From DATAAZ01 sp036259875 (GTDB lineage Bacteria; Actinomycetota; Thermoleophilia; Gaiellales; Gaiellaceae): a DNA stretch of 23,217 nucleotides. Below the pieces are notes generated by a model. The model was not told the origin of the DNA and searched no databases. It saw only the letters and a list, made by a program, of their open reading frames with translations. The stretch is from contig DATAAZ010000046.1 in assembly GCA_036259875.1 (NCBI GenBank), forward strand, positions 1 through 23,217, given 5' to 3'. A program made the position numbers and the translations under genes. Below are positions 7,403 through 14,737 of this stretch, piece after piece; position 1 is the stretch's first letter, and each line of letters starts with the position of its first letter.

Positions 7403-7409
7403 CCGCCTC

Positions 7410-7712
7410 TTGGCCTACTTCCTCGTGACGCGCGCATGGGGCCCTGCCTGGGATCCGACGCGGCCCCGCCGCGCTCAGGACGGATGGGAGGAGCACGCAG
7501 CGTTCATGGACGAGCTCGTCGACGAGGGTTTCGTCATCCTCGGCGGCCCCGTCGGCGATGTCGAAACCGGGCGTGCCGTCAACCTGGTCGAGGCCGAGAG
7601 CGAGGAGGCGGTGCGCGAGCGGCTCGCGTCCGACCCCTGGCCCGAGGAGCTCCTCATGATCGAGCGGGTCGAGCCCTGGACGCTCTGGCTGCGTTCCGGC
7701 CGGGCGCTCTAA
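7410..7712 (+). CDS. YCII-related domain protein
   Basis: A 100-residue protein from TTG 7410 (LAYFLVTRAWGPAWD). The pattern W-E-E-H-A-A-F-M-D-E-L-V-D-E-G-F-V-I-L-G-G-P-V-G is the central helix-turn-strand of the YCII/YciI ferredoxin-like alpha/beta barrel. Its His and the Asp of the D-E-L segment match the residues usually proposed as active site. The C-terminal strand (LLMIERVEPWTLWL) completes the fold. Family members are small dimeric cytoplasmic proteins; a few are dehalogenase-like or decarboxylases, and most are unassigned. It is convergent with the cupin gene, with 40 bp between the stops. Confidence 0.75.
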   Translation: MAYFLVTRAWGPAWDPTRPRRAQDGWEEHAAFMDELVDEGFVILGGPVGDVETGRAVNLVEAESEEAVRERLASDPWPEELLMIERVEPWTLWLRSGRAL

Positions 7713-7752
7713 GGCACCTATTGATCGCTCGTCGGGCGACCGCCGCTCGACG

Positions 7753-8289
7753 TCAGCGACCCGGATCGGGCAGCCAGCCTTCGCGGTGTGGCGTCTCGAC
7801 GTCGTGGTCGAAGCGGGCGTACGCCTCTTTCGACGACGTCGTCTCTTGCTCGACGCCGGCGCCGTGCTTCAGCGCGATCTCGGAAACCGGGTAGACGCCC
7901 TCGCCGCCCGTTCGCGTTCCGACGGCGACGATCACGCACGGGCCCTCACCCGCGCCCACGAAGACGTGATCCGTCCCGGGCGGACAGTGGACGAAGTCCC
8001 AGGCTTGTAGCGGCCGTTCCTCGCCCTCGACGAGGAGGAGCGCCTCCCCCGAGAGGACCAGGAAGTCTTCCTGCTCGTCCTCGCGGTGGTACATGCAGCC
8101 TGGCTGCCCGGGCCAGAGGAGGCTGACGTTGATGCCGAGATCGCGGAAGCGAGGCTCGCCCTCGAAGCGCGTGTACGCACCGAACGGACCCTCTTTCCAG
8201 AGTGCCTCGCGCGCGTTCAGGATGAACCAGCCGTCGCCCTCGGGGACGAGCCCCGCGTCGGTTCGGCGAAGCGGGGCCTCCGGAACCAC
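7753..8289 (-). CDS. cupin-domain protein
   Basis: A 178-residue product from GTG 8289 (V-V-P-E-A-P-L-R-R-T), a start in the position normal for this family (M-P-E-A-P-L). Cupin motif 1 is G-C-M-Y-H-R-E-D-E-Q-E-D-F-L-V-L-S-G-E-A. Motif 2 is DFVHCPPGTDHVFVGAG. Together they supply the His/His/Glu/His metal ligands of a single beta-barrel. The preceding segment GDGWFILNAREALWKEG is typical of actinobacterial cupins of unknown substrate. It lies 29 bp downstream of the lipoprotein gene and is probably co-transcribed with it and the PepSY gene. Enzymatic (isomerase/dioxygenase) or sensory roles are both possible. Confidence 0.85.
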   Translation of the reverse strand: MVPEAPLRRTDAGLVPEGDGWFILNAREALWKEGPFGAYTRFEGEPRFRDLGINVSLLWPGQPGCMYHREDEQEDFLVLSGEALLLVEGEERPLQAWDFVHCPPGTDHVFVGAGEGPCVIVAVGTRTGGEGVYPVSEIALKHGAGVEQETTSSKEAYARFDHDVETPHREGWLPDPGR

Positions 8290-8318
8290 GCGACGGAGTA
8301 TCTCTGTTCTGCGAGCCG

Positions 8319-8999
8319 TTACGGGTAGTGCTCGCCGAGCGCCGCCCTCCCCGCCGCGCTGGCCGCTTCGGGGCTCACCCGCTCGACCGCGACGAGCTCC
8401 TCGCGGCCACCACCCCCTGAGACGCCGAGCGCGAGCACGGGCCCGACGCCCGGCGCATAGAGCTTGTACTCGAGCGCATCGGGCTCGAGCGTGTTCGTGT
8501 CCTTCGTGAGGAGCGCGTCGTAGAAGTGGCCGGGCGCGACGTCCACCTGCTCCCCGACGCTCAAGACCTCGCCGTTGTCCTCCGCCTCGCTCGTGTAGTA
8601 CTCCTGCCGGTACGCCATGTCGTCCACGGGATCGGCGGGCACCGTGATCCCCGGAAGCGCCCCGTCGTCGTCCGCCTCCCACGACCCCGCTCTGGTCGTC
8701 ACCTTGCCGCCGTCGAACTCGGCGGTGTCCTCGCCCAGGTACCAGACATTGCCGTCCGCGTTCTGCGCGTACCAGTCGACCGTGTCCTCGATCAGCTCGC
8801 CGTCCTCGCTGACGGTGTCCCGCACGACCCGCGCCGTCACGCCGTTCGCGAGCCTCTTCGTCTCCGTGGTCACCGTTACGACGACTGCCAGCTCCTTCCC
8901 ATGCTCCTCGCTCTCCAGGTACGTCCAGCGCGTTCCCGGCTTCATCGGCCAGTAGCGGTTGTCGATCTCGACGGTGACGTCGGCAGGATCGAGCCTCAC
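8319..8999 (-). CDS. putative lipoprotein, main (mature) part
   Basis: An open frame from GTG 8999 gives 226 residues. RLDPADVTVEIDNRYWPMKP, then GTRWTYLES, DTVDWYAQNADGNVWYLGED and MAYRQEYYTSEAEDN resemble a conserved family of secreted actinobacterial beta-rich proteins (pattern IDNPYWPM-x-PG-x-x-W-x-Y). Function unknown. The frame stays meaningful upstream of the GTG (GFPGGYPLPHGSEPV) but has no start there. A lipoprotein signal peptide lies in another frame at 8996-9127. The true gene is therefore probably 8319-9127 with one indel near 9030-9040. Extracytoplasmic, membrane-anchored location is inferred from that signal. It sits between the PepSY and cupin genes of one operon. Confidence 0.75.
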   Translation of the reverse strand: MRLDPADVTVEIDNRYWPMKPGTRWTYLESEEHGKELAVVVTVTTETKRLANGVTARVVRDTVSEDGELIEDTVDWYAQNADGNVWYLGEDTAEFDGGKVTTRAGSWEADDDGALPGITVPADPVDDMAYRQEYYTSEAEDNGEVLSVGEQVDVAPGHFYDALLTKDTNTLEPDALEYKLYAPGVGPVLALGVSGGGGREELVAVERVSPEAASAAGRAALGEHYP

Positions 9000-9127
9000 C
9001 GGCTCGCTTCCGTGCGGCAGCGGATAGCCGCCCGGGAATCCGCTTCGCCAGAGACGCCTTCGCCTCCGCAGCCGGCGACGGCCGCGACGACGGACGCGAG
9101 GCCGAGCGCGGCGAGCGGCGCGCGCAC
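8996..9127 (-). pseudogene. lipoprotein signal peptide of the same gene, in a shifted frame
   Basis: GTG 9127 shares its base with the stop of the PepSY gene (TAGTG). The product begins VRAPLAALGLASVVAAVAGC, a lipoprotein signal with lipobox V-A-G-C, then GGEGVSGEADS. It then runs out of frame to a TGA that overlaps GTG 8999. Continuing in the other frame as GFPGGYPLPHGSEP leads straight into the mature protein. One missing or extra base between about 9025 and 9045 would join them. A separate 43-residue lipopeptide gene is the less likely alternative. Confidence 0.6.
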
Positions 9128-9459
9128 TAGTCGTCCGCTCCGCGCTCGTCGCGATCGTCGGCGCCGTCGTCGTCCGTCTCGTCGCCGATCACGCGGAAGC
9201 TCTCGTCCAAGCTGAGCTCGACGACGCTCCCATCGTCGCGGCGCACCTCGACGCCGTACGCGGCGCCGTCGTCGCCTACCTCGGTCTCGATCACGGTCCC
9301 GCCCGTGTGCTCGAGGGCAGCGACGTTCGCGTTCTCGAGCGTCGAGCCGGTGAGCGGCCGGTCGTCGTCGCCTCCCGCCGCGATTGCGATCCCCGTCGAG
9401 AGAGCGCCGATCACAACCAGGATGACGGCTACCACTGCCACCGTTCGTCTCGTGAGCAC
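9127..9459 (-). CDS. PepSY-domain secreted/anchored protein
   Basis: A 110-residue product from GTG 9459. One N-terminal hydrophobic segment (VAVVAVILVVIGALSTGIAI) acts as a signal anchor or signal peptide. Then comes a single PepSY domain: VAALEHTGGTVIETEVGDDG, YGVEVRRDDGSVVELSLD, ending in an Asp-rich tail. PepSY domains act outside the membrane, often as inhibitory or interaction modules. It is the first gene of the minus-strand operon with the lipoprotein and cupin, and its TAG overlaps the lipoprotein GTG by one base. The start overlaps a gaggag run, so the ribosome-binding spacing is unusual; a downstream GTG at 9444 is an alternative. Confidence 0.72.
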   Translation of the reverse strand: MLTRRTVAVVAVILVVIGALSTGIAIAAGGDDDRPLTGSTLENANVAALEHTGGTVIETEVGDDGAAYGVEVRRDDGSVVELSLDESFRVIGDETDDDGADDRDERGADD

Positions 9460-9542
9460 CTCCTCACGTAGCCGGACGGGACGCACCGTAGGTAGGGCGG
9501 ATGAGATTGCCGTGAGAGCGAAGGCGCAGCGACAATTCGAGC

Positions 9543-10178
9543 GTGCTCGGCGAGCTTGCCGCCTTCCTCGCCGTCTCGGCGGTCGTGATCGTGACTCCGG
9601 GGCAGGACACGGCACTGACGATTCGCAACTCGCTCCTCGGTGGTCGCCGGGGCGGGCTCTCCACGGCGCTCGGCGTCGCGACCGGGCAGGCGACGTGGGC
9701 CCTCGCTACGAGCGCTGGGATTGCAGCGCTCCTCGTCGCGTCCGAGCCTGCGTTCCTCGCGCTCAAGCTCGTGGGCGCCGCCTACCTCGTCTGCCTCGGT
9801 CTCCAGGCGTTCTGGTCGGCCGTGCGGCCGCGCGGCGACGCGCGCCTTGCCACCGCCGCCGCGACCGGCCCGCGGCTCGCACCAGTCGTCGCGTACCGGC
9901 AGGGCGTCGTATCGAACCTCGGGAACCCGAAGATGGCGGTCTTCTTCCCGAGCCTCCTGCCTCAGTTCGCGGGGGGCGGCGACGCCTCGTTCCTCTCGCT
10001 GCTCTTTCTCGGCCTCGTGTTCTGCGCGCTGACGCTCGCGTGGCTCTCGGCGTACGCGCTCGCCGTCGCGAAGGCCGGCGACGTCCTCCGGCGATCGCCG
10101 ATCCGGCGAGCGATCGACGCCGTGATGGGTGCAGTCCTCGTCGCGCTCGGCGTCCGGCTCGCGACGCTGCAGCGCTAG
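9543..10178 (+). CDS. LysE/RhtB-family amino-acid exporter
   Basis: A 211-residue protein with six hydrophobic segments from GTG 9543. The N-terminal signature V-V-I-V-T-P-G-Q-D-T-A-L-T-I-R-N-S is the family hallmark (P-G-P-x-x in RhtB relatives). The mid-protein F-R/Y-R-Q-G-V-V-S-N-L-G-N-P-K-M-A-V-F-F motif is also present. Members export amino acids such as lysine, homoserine, threonine or leucine across the cytoplasmic membrane with proton antiport; substrate is not predictable here. It is divergent from the PepSY gene (83 bp between starts) and convergent with the ATP-grasp gene, their stops overlapping within CTAG. Confidence 0.9.
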   Translation: MLGELAAFLAVSAVVIVTPGQDTALTIRNSLLGGRRGGLSTALGVATGQATWALATSAGIAALLVASEPAFLALKLVGAAYLVCLGLQAFWSAVRPRGDARLATAAATGPRLAPVVAYRQGVVSNLGNPKMAVFFPSLLPQFAGGGDASFLSLLFLGLVFCALTLAWLSAYALAVAKAGDVLRRSPIRRAIDAVMGAVLVALGVRLATLQR

Positions 10179-10183
10179 CGCTG
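10170..10183. terminator. palindrome containing both convergent stop codons
   Basis: cagcgctagcgctg is a perfect 14-bp palindrome. Its centre CTAG supplies the TAG stop of the exporter (+) and of the ATP-grasp gene (-), and both proteins end in Gln-Arg. There is no T run, so bidirectional termination is only suggested. Confidence 0.35.
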
Positions 10184-11419
10184 GGCGACGGCACCCGCCT
10201 GGTCGGCGACCCAGGCGCGGATGCGCTCGCGGCCGCGCTCGACGAGGAGCTCGTGCAGCTCGGCCGGCTCGGCGCGGACGACGCGGACGAGCAGGTCGTC
10301 GAACTCGCGGCTCTCGAGGAACTCGACCATGACGTCGGTCAGGTGGGGGAGGGAGGCGGCGCGGAACTCCTCGAACGCGTCGGCCTCGAAATACGCGTCC
10401 GCAAGGCGCCGGTACCGCTCCAGCTTCTCGCTGTACCCGAGGTCGGGATCGTCGCCGATCGCGAAGTAGTCGCGCGTCGCCTGGTTCAGGCGCATCTGCC
10501 GGCCGCTGACGCAGCAGAAGAGGCACCACGCTACGAGCGACGTGATCGCCCACGGGAACCAGTAATGGAGGCTGACGAGCGAGAGGTCCGGCGAGGCGTT
10601 GGCGTAGTCGATCGGATGCGTGACGCCGTCCTTGACGATCACCTCGCACGAGTTCAGCTCCCAGCGAAAGAAGGCGTTGACGAGTCGGCTGAGCGTGACG
10701 AGCTCGCACTCCAGCTCCGGGGAGACGACGCAGCGCTCCGGGACGTAGCGGTCGTAGTAGTCGAGCGTCGGGTCGTAGCGCACGACGAGCGTCTGCGGCC
10801 CGATCGAGAGGCTCCGCGCGAACACGTCGTAGTCCTCGACGGACGCCTGAACGTGCATCAGCCGCTCGCCGGACGCGTCGTAGGCGCCGCGGAGCTGCTC
10901 GGCGCTCGTGATCCGCGAGACGTCCATCCAGGCGCCGCCGTTGAACGGCTTCATGAACAGCGGAAACCCGACGTCCTCGGTGACCTCATCGAGGTCGAAC
11001 TCGCGGTAATAGCGCTCGGCGAGCTGGGCGAAGCGCGGGTTCGCGGGCGGCAGCTTGTGCGGGATCAGCCAGGTCTTGGGCACGTTGAGGCCGAGGCGGA
11101 TCCCCGCGCAGTAGGCGGAGTGCTTCTCCATCGCCTGGAACGTGAATGGGTTGTTGAGGAGGTAGACGTCGTCCATGAGCGCGATCTTCTTCAGCCACTC
11201 GCGCGGGACGACGTACCACCACGAGAGTCGATCGATCACGAGCGCGTACGGCGGGACGGCGCGCAGGTCGAAGGGCTCGTTGACGATCCGCTCGGTCGGG
11301 AACTCGTGCGTCTCTCCGCGATAGCGGATCGAGCCGAGACCGCTCAGCACGGCTTCGAACGCGGTCGGCCAGCTTTCCTCCATCGCGAGGAGGAGCCCGA
11401 TCAGGTGCCGTCTCGCCAT
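10175..11419 (-). CDS. ATP-grasp superfamily protein, unknown substrate
   Basis: A 414-residue protein from ATG 11419 (MARRHLIGLLLAMEESWP); upstream in-frame sequence is Arg/Ser-rich noise. The ATP-grasp pattern is visible: LLNNPFTFQAMEKHSAYCAG (pre-grasp to N-lobe), a lid-strand region VGFPLFMKPFNGGAWMDVSR with the nucleotide-binding Lys, VQASVEDYDVFARSLSIG, and the metal-binding end FRWELNSCEVIVKDGVTHPI with DYANASPD. The family joins a carboxylate to an amine or thiol through an acylphosphate. A C-terminal helical extension of about 100 residues is unusual and rich in Arg/Glu. It is a single gene with a TAGACT -10-like box about 16 nt upstream of the start. No partner biosynthetic gene is adjacent. 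Confidence 0.8.
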   Translation of the reverse strand: MARRHLIGLLLAMEESWPTAFEAVLSGLGSIRYRGETHEFPTERIVNEPFDLRAVPPYALVIDRLSWWYVVPREWLKKIALMDDVYLLNNPFTFQAMEKHSAYCAGIRLGLNVPKTWLIPHKLPPANPRFAQLAERYYREFDLDEVTEDVGFPLFMKPFNGGAWMDVSRITSAEQLRGAYDASGERLMHVQASVEDYDVFARSLSIGPQTLVVRYDPTLDYYDRYVPERCVVSPELECELVTLSRLVNAFFRWELNSCEVIVKDGVTHPIDYANASPDLSLVSLHYWFPWAITSLVAWCLFCCVSGRQMRLNQATRDYFAIGDDPDLGYSEKLERYRRLADAYFEADAFEEFRAASLPHLTDVMVEFLESREFDDLLVRVVRAEPAELHELLVERGRERIRAWVADQAGAVAQR

Positions 11420-11471
11420 GCCGCTGCGGCGTGGGAGTCTAGAGCGCGGCGTGCTGCCCGACCCCGCCTGC

Positions 11472-11588
11472 CTATGCGGCGAGCTCGGCGAACGTCGTTC
11501 CGCCGAGGATCTCGATCGTCGCGTCGCGAATTTCCGCCCACGCGTCGCGAAGCGAGCGCGCCACGAGCTGCGGCTCGGGTCGGGGTTG
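11472..11588 (-). pseudogene. Rrf2-like regulator, C-terminal remnant
   Basis: The last 28 residues before TAG read ARSLRDAWAEIRDATIEILG and GTTFAELAA. This matches the closing helix of Rrf2/IscR-type regulators (x-x-V-W-x-x-v-x-x-A-i-x-x-v-L-x-x-T-T-L-A-D-L). The winged-helix domain is not readable in any upstream frame. The sequence before it (RPEPQLV) has no family character. Assignment from a short tail is tentative. Confidence 0.4.
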
Positions 11589-12144
11589 CGGCGCCTCGCA
11601 TACCCGATCGGCGCGAGCTGGCTTCGAAAGCACCCTCTGCTCCGGTTGGGAATTGACGGGCCGCCGCACGCCTGCGTACCGTGCGCGGCCGTCGTTTCCA
11701 CCTAATCGAGCGTCCTCGCGCGTGCAGCCGGCCTGCTCGTACTCCTCGCGAACGCGCACCGCCGAACCGGCGACGCGGCCGAACGACGGCGCTCCTGAAG
11801 CACGGCCGAATCGAGCAGGTCAGCAAGCCGCGCGATCCCCAGGAGCACGCCGCGAAACGAGTTCGTGCTCGGCTTCGTCGGCCCGTGAACCGAATCGAGG
11901 ACGGGTGGGTACGGCCGCACGACGCCGAGGTCCGCCTCGAGCGGAATGGGAGGGCGGCGGCCGCGACGGCTCAACGGGTCGCCCACCTCGGGTGCCCGGG
12001 CCCGGTCGAGCTTGTGCTCGACGAGCGTGCCGCGCCTGTCCCCAGCTGCCGCGACGAAGCCGCCGACGCGCGGGGGCGCGTGTTCGTCCGGACCATCGTC
12101 TTCGGCGCTCGTGGGACGGCCTGCGAGCGCTCCTTCTCGTCGCC
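11589..12144. other. degenerate region without a recognisable gene
   Basis: About 550 bp between the Rrf2-like remnant and the hydrolase. Long open frames exist on both strands (for example minus 11702-12223), but their translations are Arg/Pro/Ala-rich and shift between weakly protein-like patches (RGVLLGIARLADLLDSAVLQ on the minus strand). The region looks like decayed coding sequence. No RNA gene or terminator is evident. Confidence 0.45.
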
Positions 12145-12885
12145 GTGGCGGCTGCGGCGCCGGGTCTTGGCGCGTGCGGCGGAGGCGGCCCAGCGCGCGA
12201 GGCGGGGCCGGAGACGCGCGCACCCGCGCCGCTTTCGCCCGTTACCGTGGCGAACGACGGCACGCTGACCCGTGTCGACGTGGGCGGCTACAGCCTCGCG
12301 ATCCGGTGCAGCGGACGGGGCCGTCCGGTCGTCGTCCTCGAGGCGGGCGCGGGCCTCGCGTCGGGCCGATGGCGGCGGACGCAGCGCGTCGTCGAGCGGA
12401 CGAATCGTGTCTGCTCGTACGACCGGGCCGGGATCGGCGCAAGCGACGAGCAGCCGGTGGGCGTCGAGCGCACGACGGCGGAAGACCTCCACGCGCTCCT
12501 GGCGAGGGCTCGCATCCCGGCGCCGTACGTCCTCGCCGGCCACTCGGCGGGCGGCGCGTACGTCGTCGACTACGCGAACGCGTACCCGGAGGACGTCGTC
12601 GGCATCGTCCTCGTCGACTCCGTGGGAACCGGCGGCTTGCCGTACGGCGACATGCCCCTCGTCGTCCTCGAGGCGGCGCGCGACCGCGGTCCCGGCTGGA
12701 TTCCCACGCAAGGGGACGTGGCGGCCATCTCCGAGAACGGCGTCCACGTGCTCGCGCCCGAGAGCGGGCACCACGTCCAGGCCGGGCAGCCGGAGCTTGT
12801 CGCGGCGGCGATCCGCGCCGTTGCGCGCGGCGGCCAGCTACCGCCCTGTGACTCGTTCGTTCGGTTCGGCGGGGCGTGTCCGTAG
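12145..12885 (+). CDS. alpha/beta-hydrolase, probable lipoprotein
   Basis: GTG 12145 is the first standard start in frame, giving 246 residues. The open frame continues upstream as GLRALLLVAVAAAAPGLGAC, a full lipoprotein signal with lipobox L-G-A-C. The real start is therefore likely about 10 codons earlier, perhaps at GTG 12111 in another frame (one-base break) or a CTG. The fold is clear: VVVLEAGAGLASGRW oxyanion segment, RVCSYDRAGIGASD, nucleophile elbow A-G-H-S-A-G-G (Ser about residue 134), IVLVDSVG, and a late PESGHHVQ with the catalytic His. Likely an extracytoplasmic esterase/lipase-type enzyme; substrate unknown. Flanked on both sides by gene remnants. Confidence 0.78.
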   Translation: MAAAAPGLGACGGGGPAREAGPETRAPAPLSPVTVANDGTLTRVDVGGYSLAIRCSGRGRPVVVLEAGAGLASGRWRRTQRVVERTNRVCSYDRAGIGASDEQPVGVERTTAEDLHALLARARIPAPYVLAGHSAGGAYVVDYANAYPEDVVGIVLVDSVGTGGLPYGDMPLVVLEAARDRGPGWIPTQGDVAAISENGVHVLAPESGHHVQAGQPELVAAAIRAVARGGQLPPCDSFVRFGGACP

Positions 12886-12922
12886 GCGGAACGGCCTGAC
12901 CGGGAGGCGGCCGCGCACCTCG

Positions 12923-13081
12923 CGTGACCGGCTCGAGGCAGAGGGACGTTTCCGGAACCCGATCGTCACCGAGATCGAGCGGGCGCGGGAGCTCTACGAG
13001 GCGGACGAGTACCACCAGCGCTACCTCGAGAAGCGCGGACGCGCGGTCTGCACCGTCGAGCTCGCGGAAGCGAGCGCGTAG
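12923..13081 (+). pseudogene. msrA: peptide methionine sulfoxide reductase A, C-terminal remnant
   Basis: In frame 2 the translation RDRLEAEGRFRNPIVTEIE followed by YEADEYHQRYLEKRGRAVC matches the MsrA C-terminus. The F-x-x-P-I-V-T-E-I strand and A-E-x-Y-H-Q-x-Y-L motif carry conserved substrate-binding residues. The catalytic G-C-F-W half is absent; upstream is the end of the hydrolase gene. Only about 50 residues before the TAG at 13079-13081 remain, so no enzyme activity is expected. Confidence 0.7.
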
Positions 13082-13124
13082 GGCCGGTGGCGTCACGCGC
13101 CCGTCGCCCTCTGCAGTCGCTCGG

Positions 13125-13601
13125 TCAGTTCCGCGCGAGGAGCCGAGCGCCCAGGCGCTCCGCGAGGCACTTGCCGCCCCAGCGCATGACGACGTTGTGG
13201 CTCCAGACGAAGACCGGCCGGCCAATCGGTGCGAGCGCGTTCATCCACGGCCGAGTCGTCCGGACGGTCCACTCGTACGTGACCGCCGTCGCCTCGCCTT
13301 CGTAGAGGCGCCAGCGGCCGACGCCCGCGAGCTCTCCGCGCGCCTCGCCCTCGAGGACGCGCCGCCGTTCGATGCGCGTCGTCCGCATCTCGAAGGCGAC
13401 CGTGTACGGGAGGACGCTTCGCCAGCGGTGGCGGTAGACGCTTCCGATCCCGTCGTCATCGCCTTGCGCGAGCTTCTCGACCATCTCGACGCCGCGCCAC
13501 CAGTCCGGCCACCGTTCGATCTCGTAGACGGCGTCCCACACGTCCTCGAGCGGCGCGTCGAGGACCCAGGTTGTCAGGAAGTGGTAGGCGGCCTGCCTCA
13601 C
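13125..13601 (-). CDS. SRPBCC-fold protein (polyketide cyclase/START-like)
   Basis: A 158-residue protein from GTG 13601, overlapping the GlgC stop by 4 nt (GTGA). The N-terminus AAYHFLTTWVLDAPLEDVWD, then AVYEIERWPDWWRGVEMVEK, is the first strand and helix pair of the SRPBCC helix-grip fold. RHRWRSVLPYTVAFEMRTT and TYEWTVRTTRPWMN follow as central strands, with a C-terminal long helix. Such proteins bind lipids or small hydrophobic ligands, or act as cyclases or chaperone-like factors. The ligand is not predictable. It is the last gene of the argF-led operon and convergent with the MsrA remnant. Confidence 0.82.
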   Translation of the reverse strand: MRQAAYHFLTTWVLDAPLEDVWDAVYEIERWPDWWRGVEMVEKLAQGDDDGIGSVYRHRWRSVLPYTVAFEMRTTRIERRRVLEGEARGELAGVGRWRLYEGEATAVTYEWTVRTTRPWMNALAPIGRPVFVWSHNVVMRWGGKCLAERLGARLLARN

Positions 13602-14737
13602 GCGTCCCGGGAGCCGCGCCCGACGACGTCGATCTCGCCCTCGGGCGCGCCCACTTCGGCGCGCTCGCCTACGACCGCGCCGGCGTCGACGATCGCGCGC
13701 GTGACGCGGGCGCCCGAGCGTACGACGGCCGACTCGAGCACGACCGACTCACGTACCTCGGCACCCTCCTCGATTACCACGCCGGGCCCGACGACCGAGC
13801 GCACGACGCGCCCGCGCACGTCCGACCCCGGCGAGACCAGGCTGTCCTCGATCCCCGCCGACGCGGCGACGCGGGCCGGGGGACGGAGCGTCGCCCACGT
13901 CAAGATCGGCCAGTCGGGATCGTCGAGGTCGAGGGGCGGCTTGGCCCCGAGGAGCTCCATGTGCGCGTGCCAATAGCTCTCGACCGTCCCGACGTCGCGC
14001 CAGTAGCCGTCGTAGCGGTACTCGTGGGCATGGCCGTCCGCGACGAGGCGGGGGAGAACCTCGTCGCCGAGGTCGGCGAGCCCGGAGTCGCCGCTCTCGT
14101 TCCCGTCGGCGAGCTCCTCGAGCGTCTCGACGAGGAGCCCGGCGTCGAAGACGAAGACCTCCGTCGTAACGAGGTCGCTCGCCGGCTCGTCGGGCTTGTA
14201 GACGTACTCCGCGATCCGCCCGTCGTCCGCATGCACGACGCCGAAGCGGCTCGCGTCCGCACGCGCGACCCGGGTCGTCACGAGCGTCGCGCCGGCGCCG
14301 GTCTCGAGGTGGCGCTCGACGACGCGCCCGTAATCGAGCCTGTAGACGTGGTCCGCCGAGAGGACGAGGAGGAGCTCGGCGCCGAAATCGCCGATGTCCG
14401 TCTTGTGGCTCCAGATCGCGTCCGCGTTCCCCTCGTACCACCCGCTCTCCGACCGGCCGCGGTGCGGGTGCACGACACGGAGGCCGCCGTGCGTGCGGTC
14501 GAGATCCCAGGGCCGGCCGTTCGCGAGGTGCTGCGTGAGCGAGTGTGGCTGGTACTGCTGGAGAACCCAGACGTCGGTGACGCCCGAGTGCGTGCAGTTC
14601 GAGAGGGCGAAGTCGATCAGGCGGTAGACGCCCGCGAACGGCATCGCCGGCTTCGCTCGCTCCTCCGTGAGGATGCCCAGGCGCCCGCCCTCCCCGCCCG
14701 CGAGGACGAGAGCGAGCAGCTTCGGCCTCAACGCCAC
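13598..14737 (-). CDS. glgC: glucose-1-phosphate adenylyltransferase (GlgC-like)
   Basis: A 379-residue protein from GTG 14737. Nucleotidyltransferase signature: ALVLAGGEGGRL, then ERAKPAMPFAGVYRLIDFAL. WYEGNADAIWSH stands where most GlgC have W-Y-x-G-T-A-D-A-V, LVLSADHVYRLDYG matches the metal-binding Asp region, and GYWRDVGTVESYW is the sugar-phosphate segment. The C-terminal half is a left-handed beta-helix of hexapeptide repeats (VVRSVVGPGVVIEEGAEVRE). It makes ADP-glucose for glycogen or trehalose synthesis in the cytoplasm. No glycogen synthase is adjacent. The Asn for Thr in G-x-A-D-A and the short length suggest a GlgC-like variant. Overlaps the metallopeptidase gene by 10 nt. Confidence 0.85.
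   Translation of the reverse strand: MALRPKLLALVLAGGEGGRLGILTEERAKPAMPFAGVYRLIDFALSNCTHSGVTDVWVLQQYQPHSLTQHLANGRPWDLDRTHGGLRVVHPHRGRSESGWYEGNADAIWSHKTDIGDFGAELLLVLSADHVYRLDYGRVVERHLETGAGATLVTTRVARADASRFGVVHADDGRIAEYVYKPDEPASDLVTTEVFVFDAGLLVETLEELADGNESGDSGLADLGDEVLPRLVADGHAHEYRYDGYWRDVGTVESYWHAHMELLGAKPPLDLDDPDWPILTWATLRPPARVAASAGIEDSLVSPGSDVRGRVVRSVVGPGVVIEEGAEVRESVVLESAVVRSGARVTRAIVDAGAVVGERAEVGAPEGEIDVVGRGSRDA

Noticed and set aside
9305..11656. 783-residue open frame on the plus strand
   Set aside because: Runs opposite to the PepSY and ATP-grasp genes and through the LysE gene in another frame; no domain and low-complexity charged translation.
11420..11701. N-terminal extension of the ATP-grasp frame
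   Set aside because: Arg/Ser/Pro-rich sequence without structure, overlapping the Rrf2-like remnant; ATG 11419 starts a normal strand.
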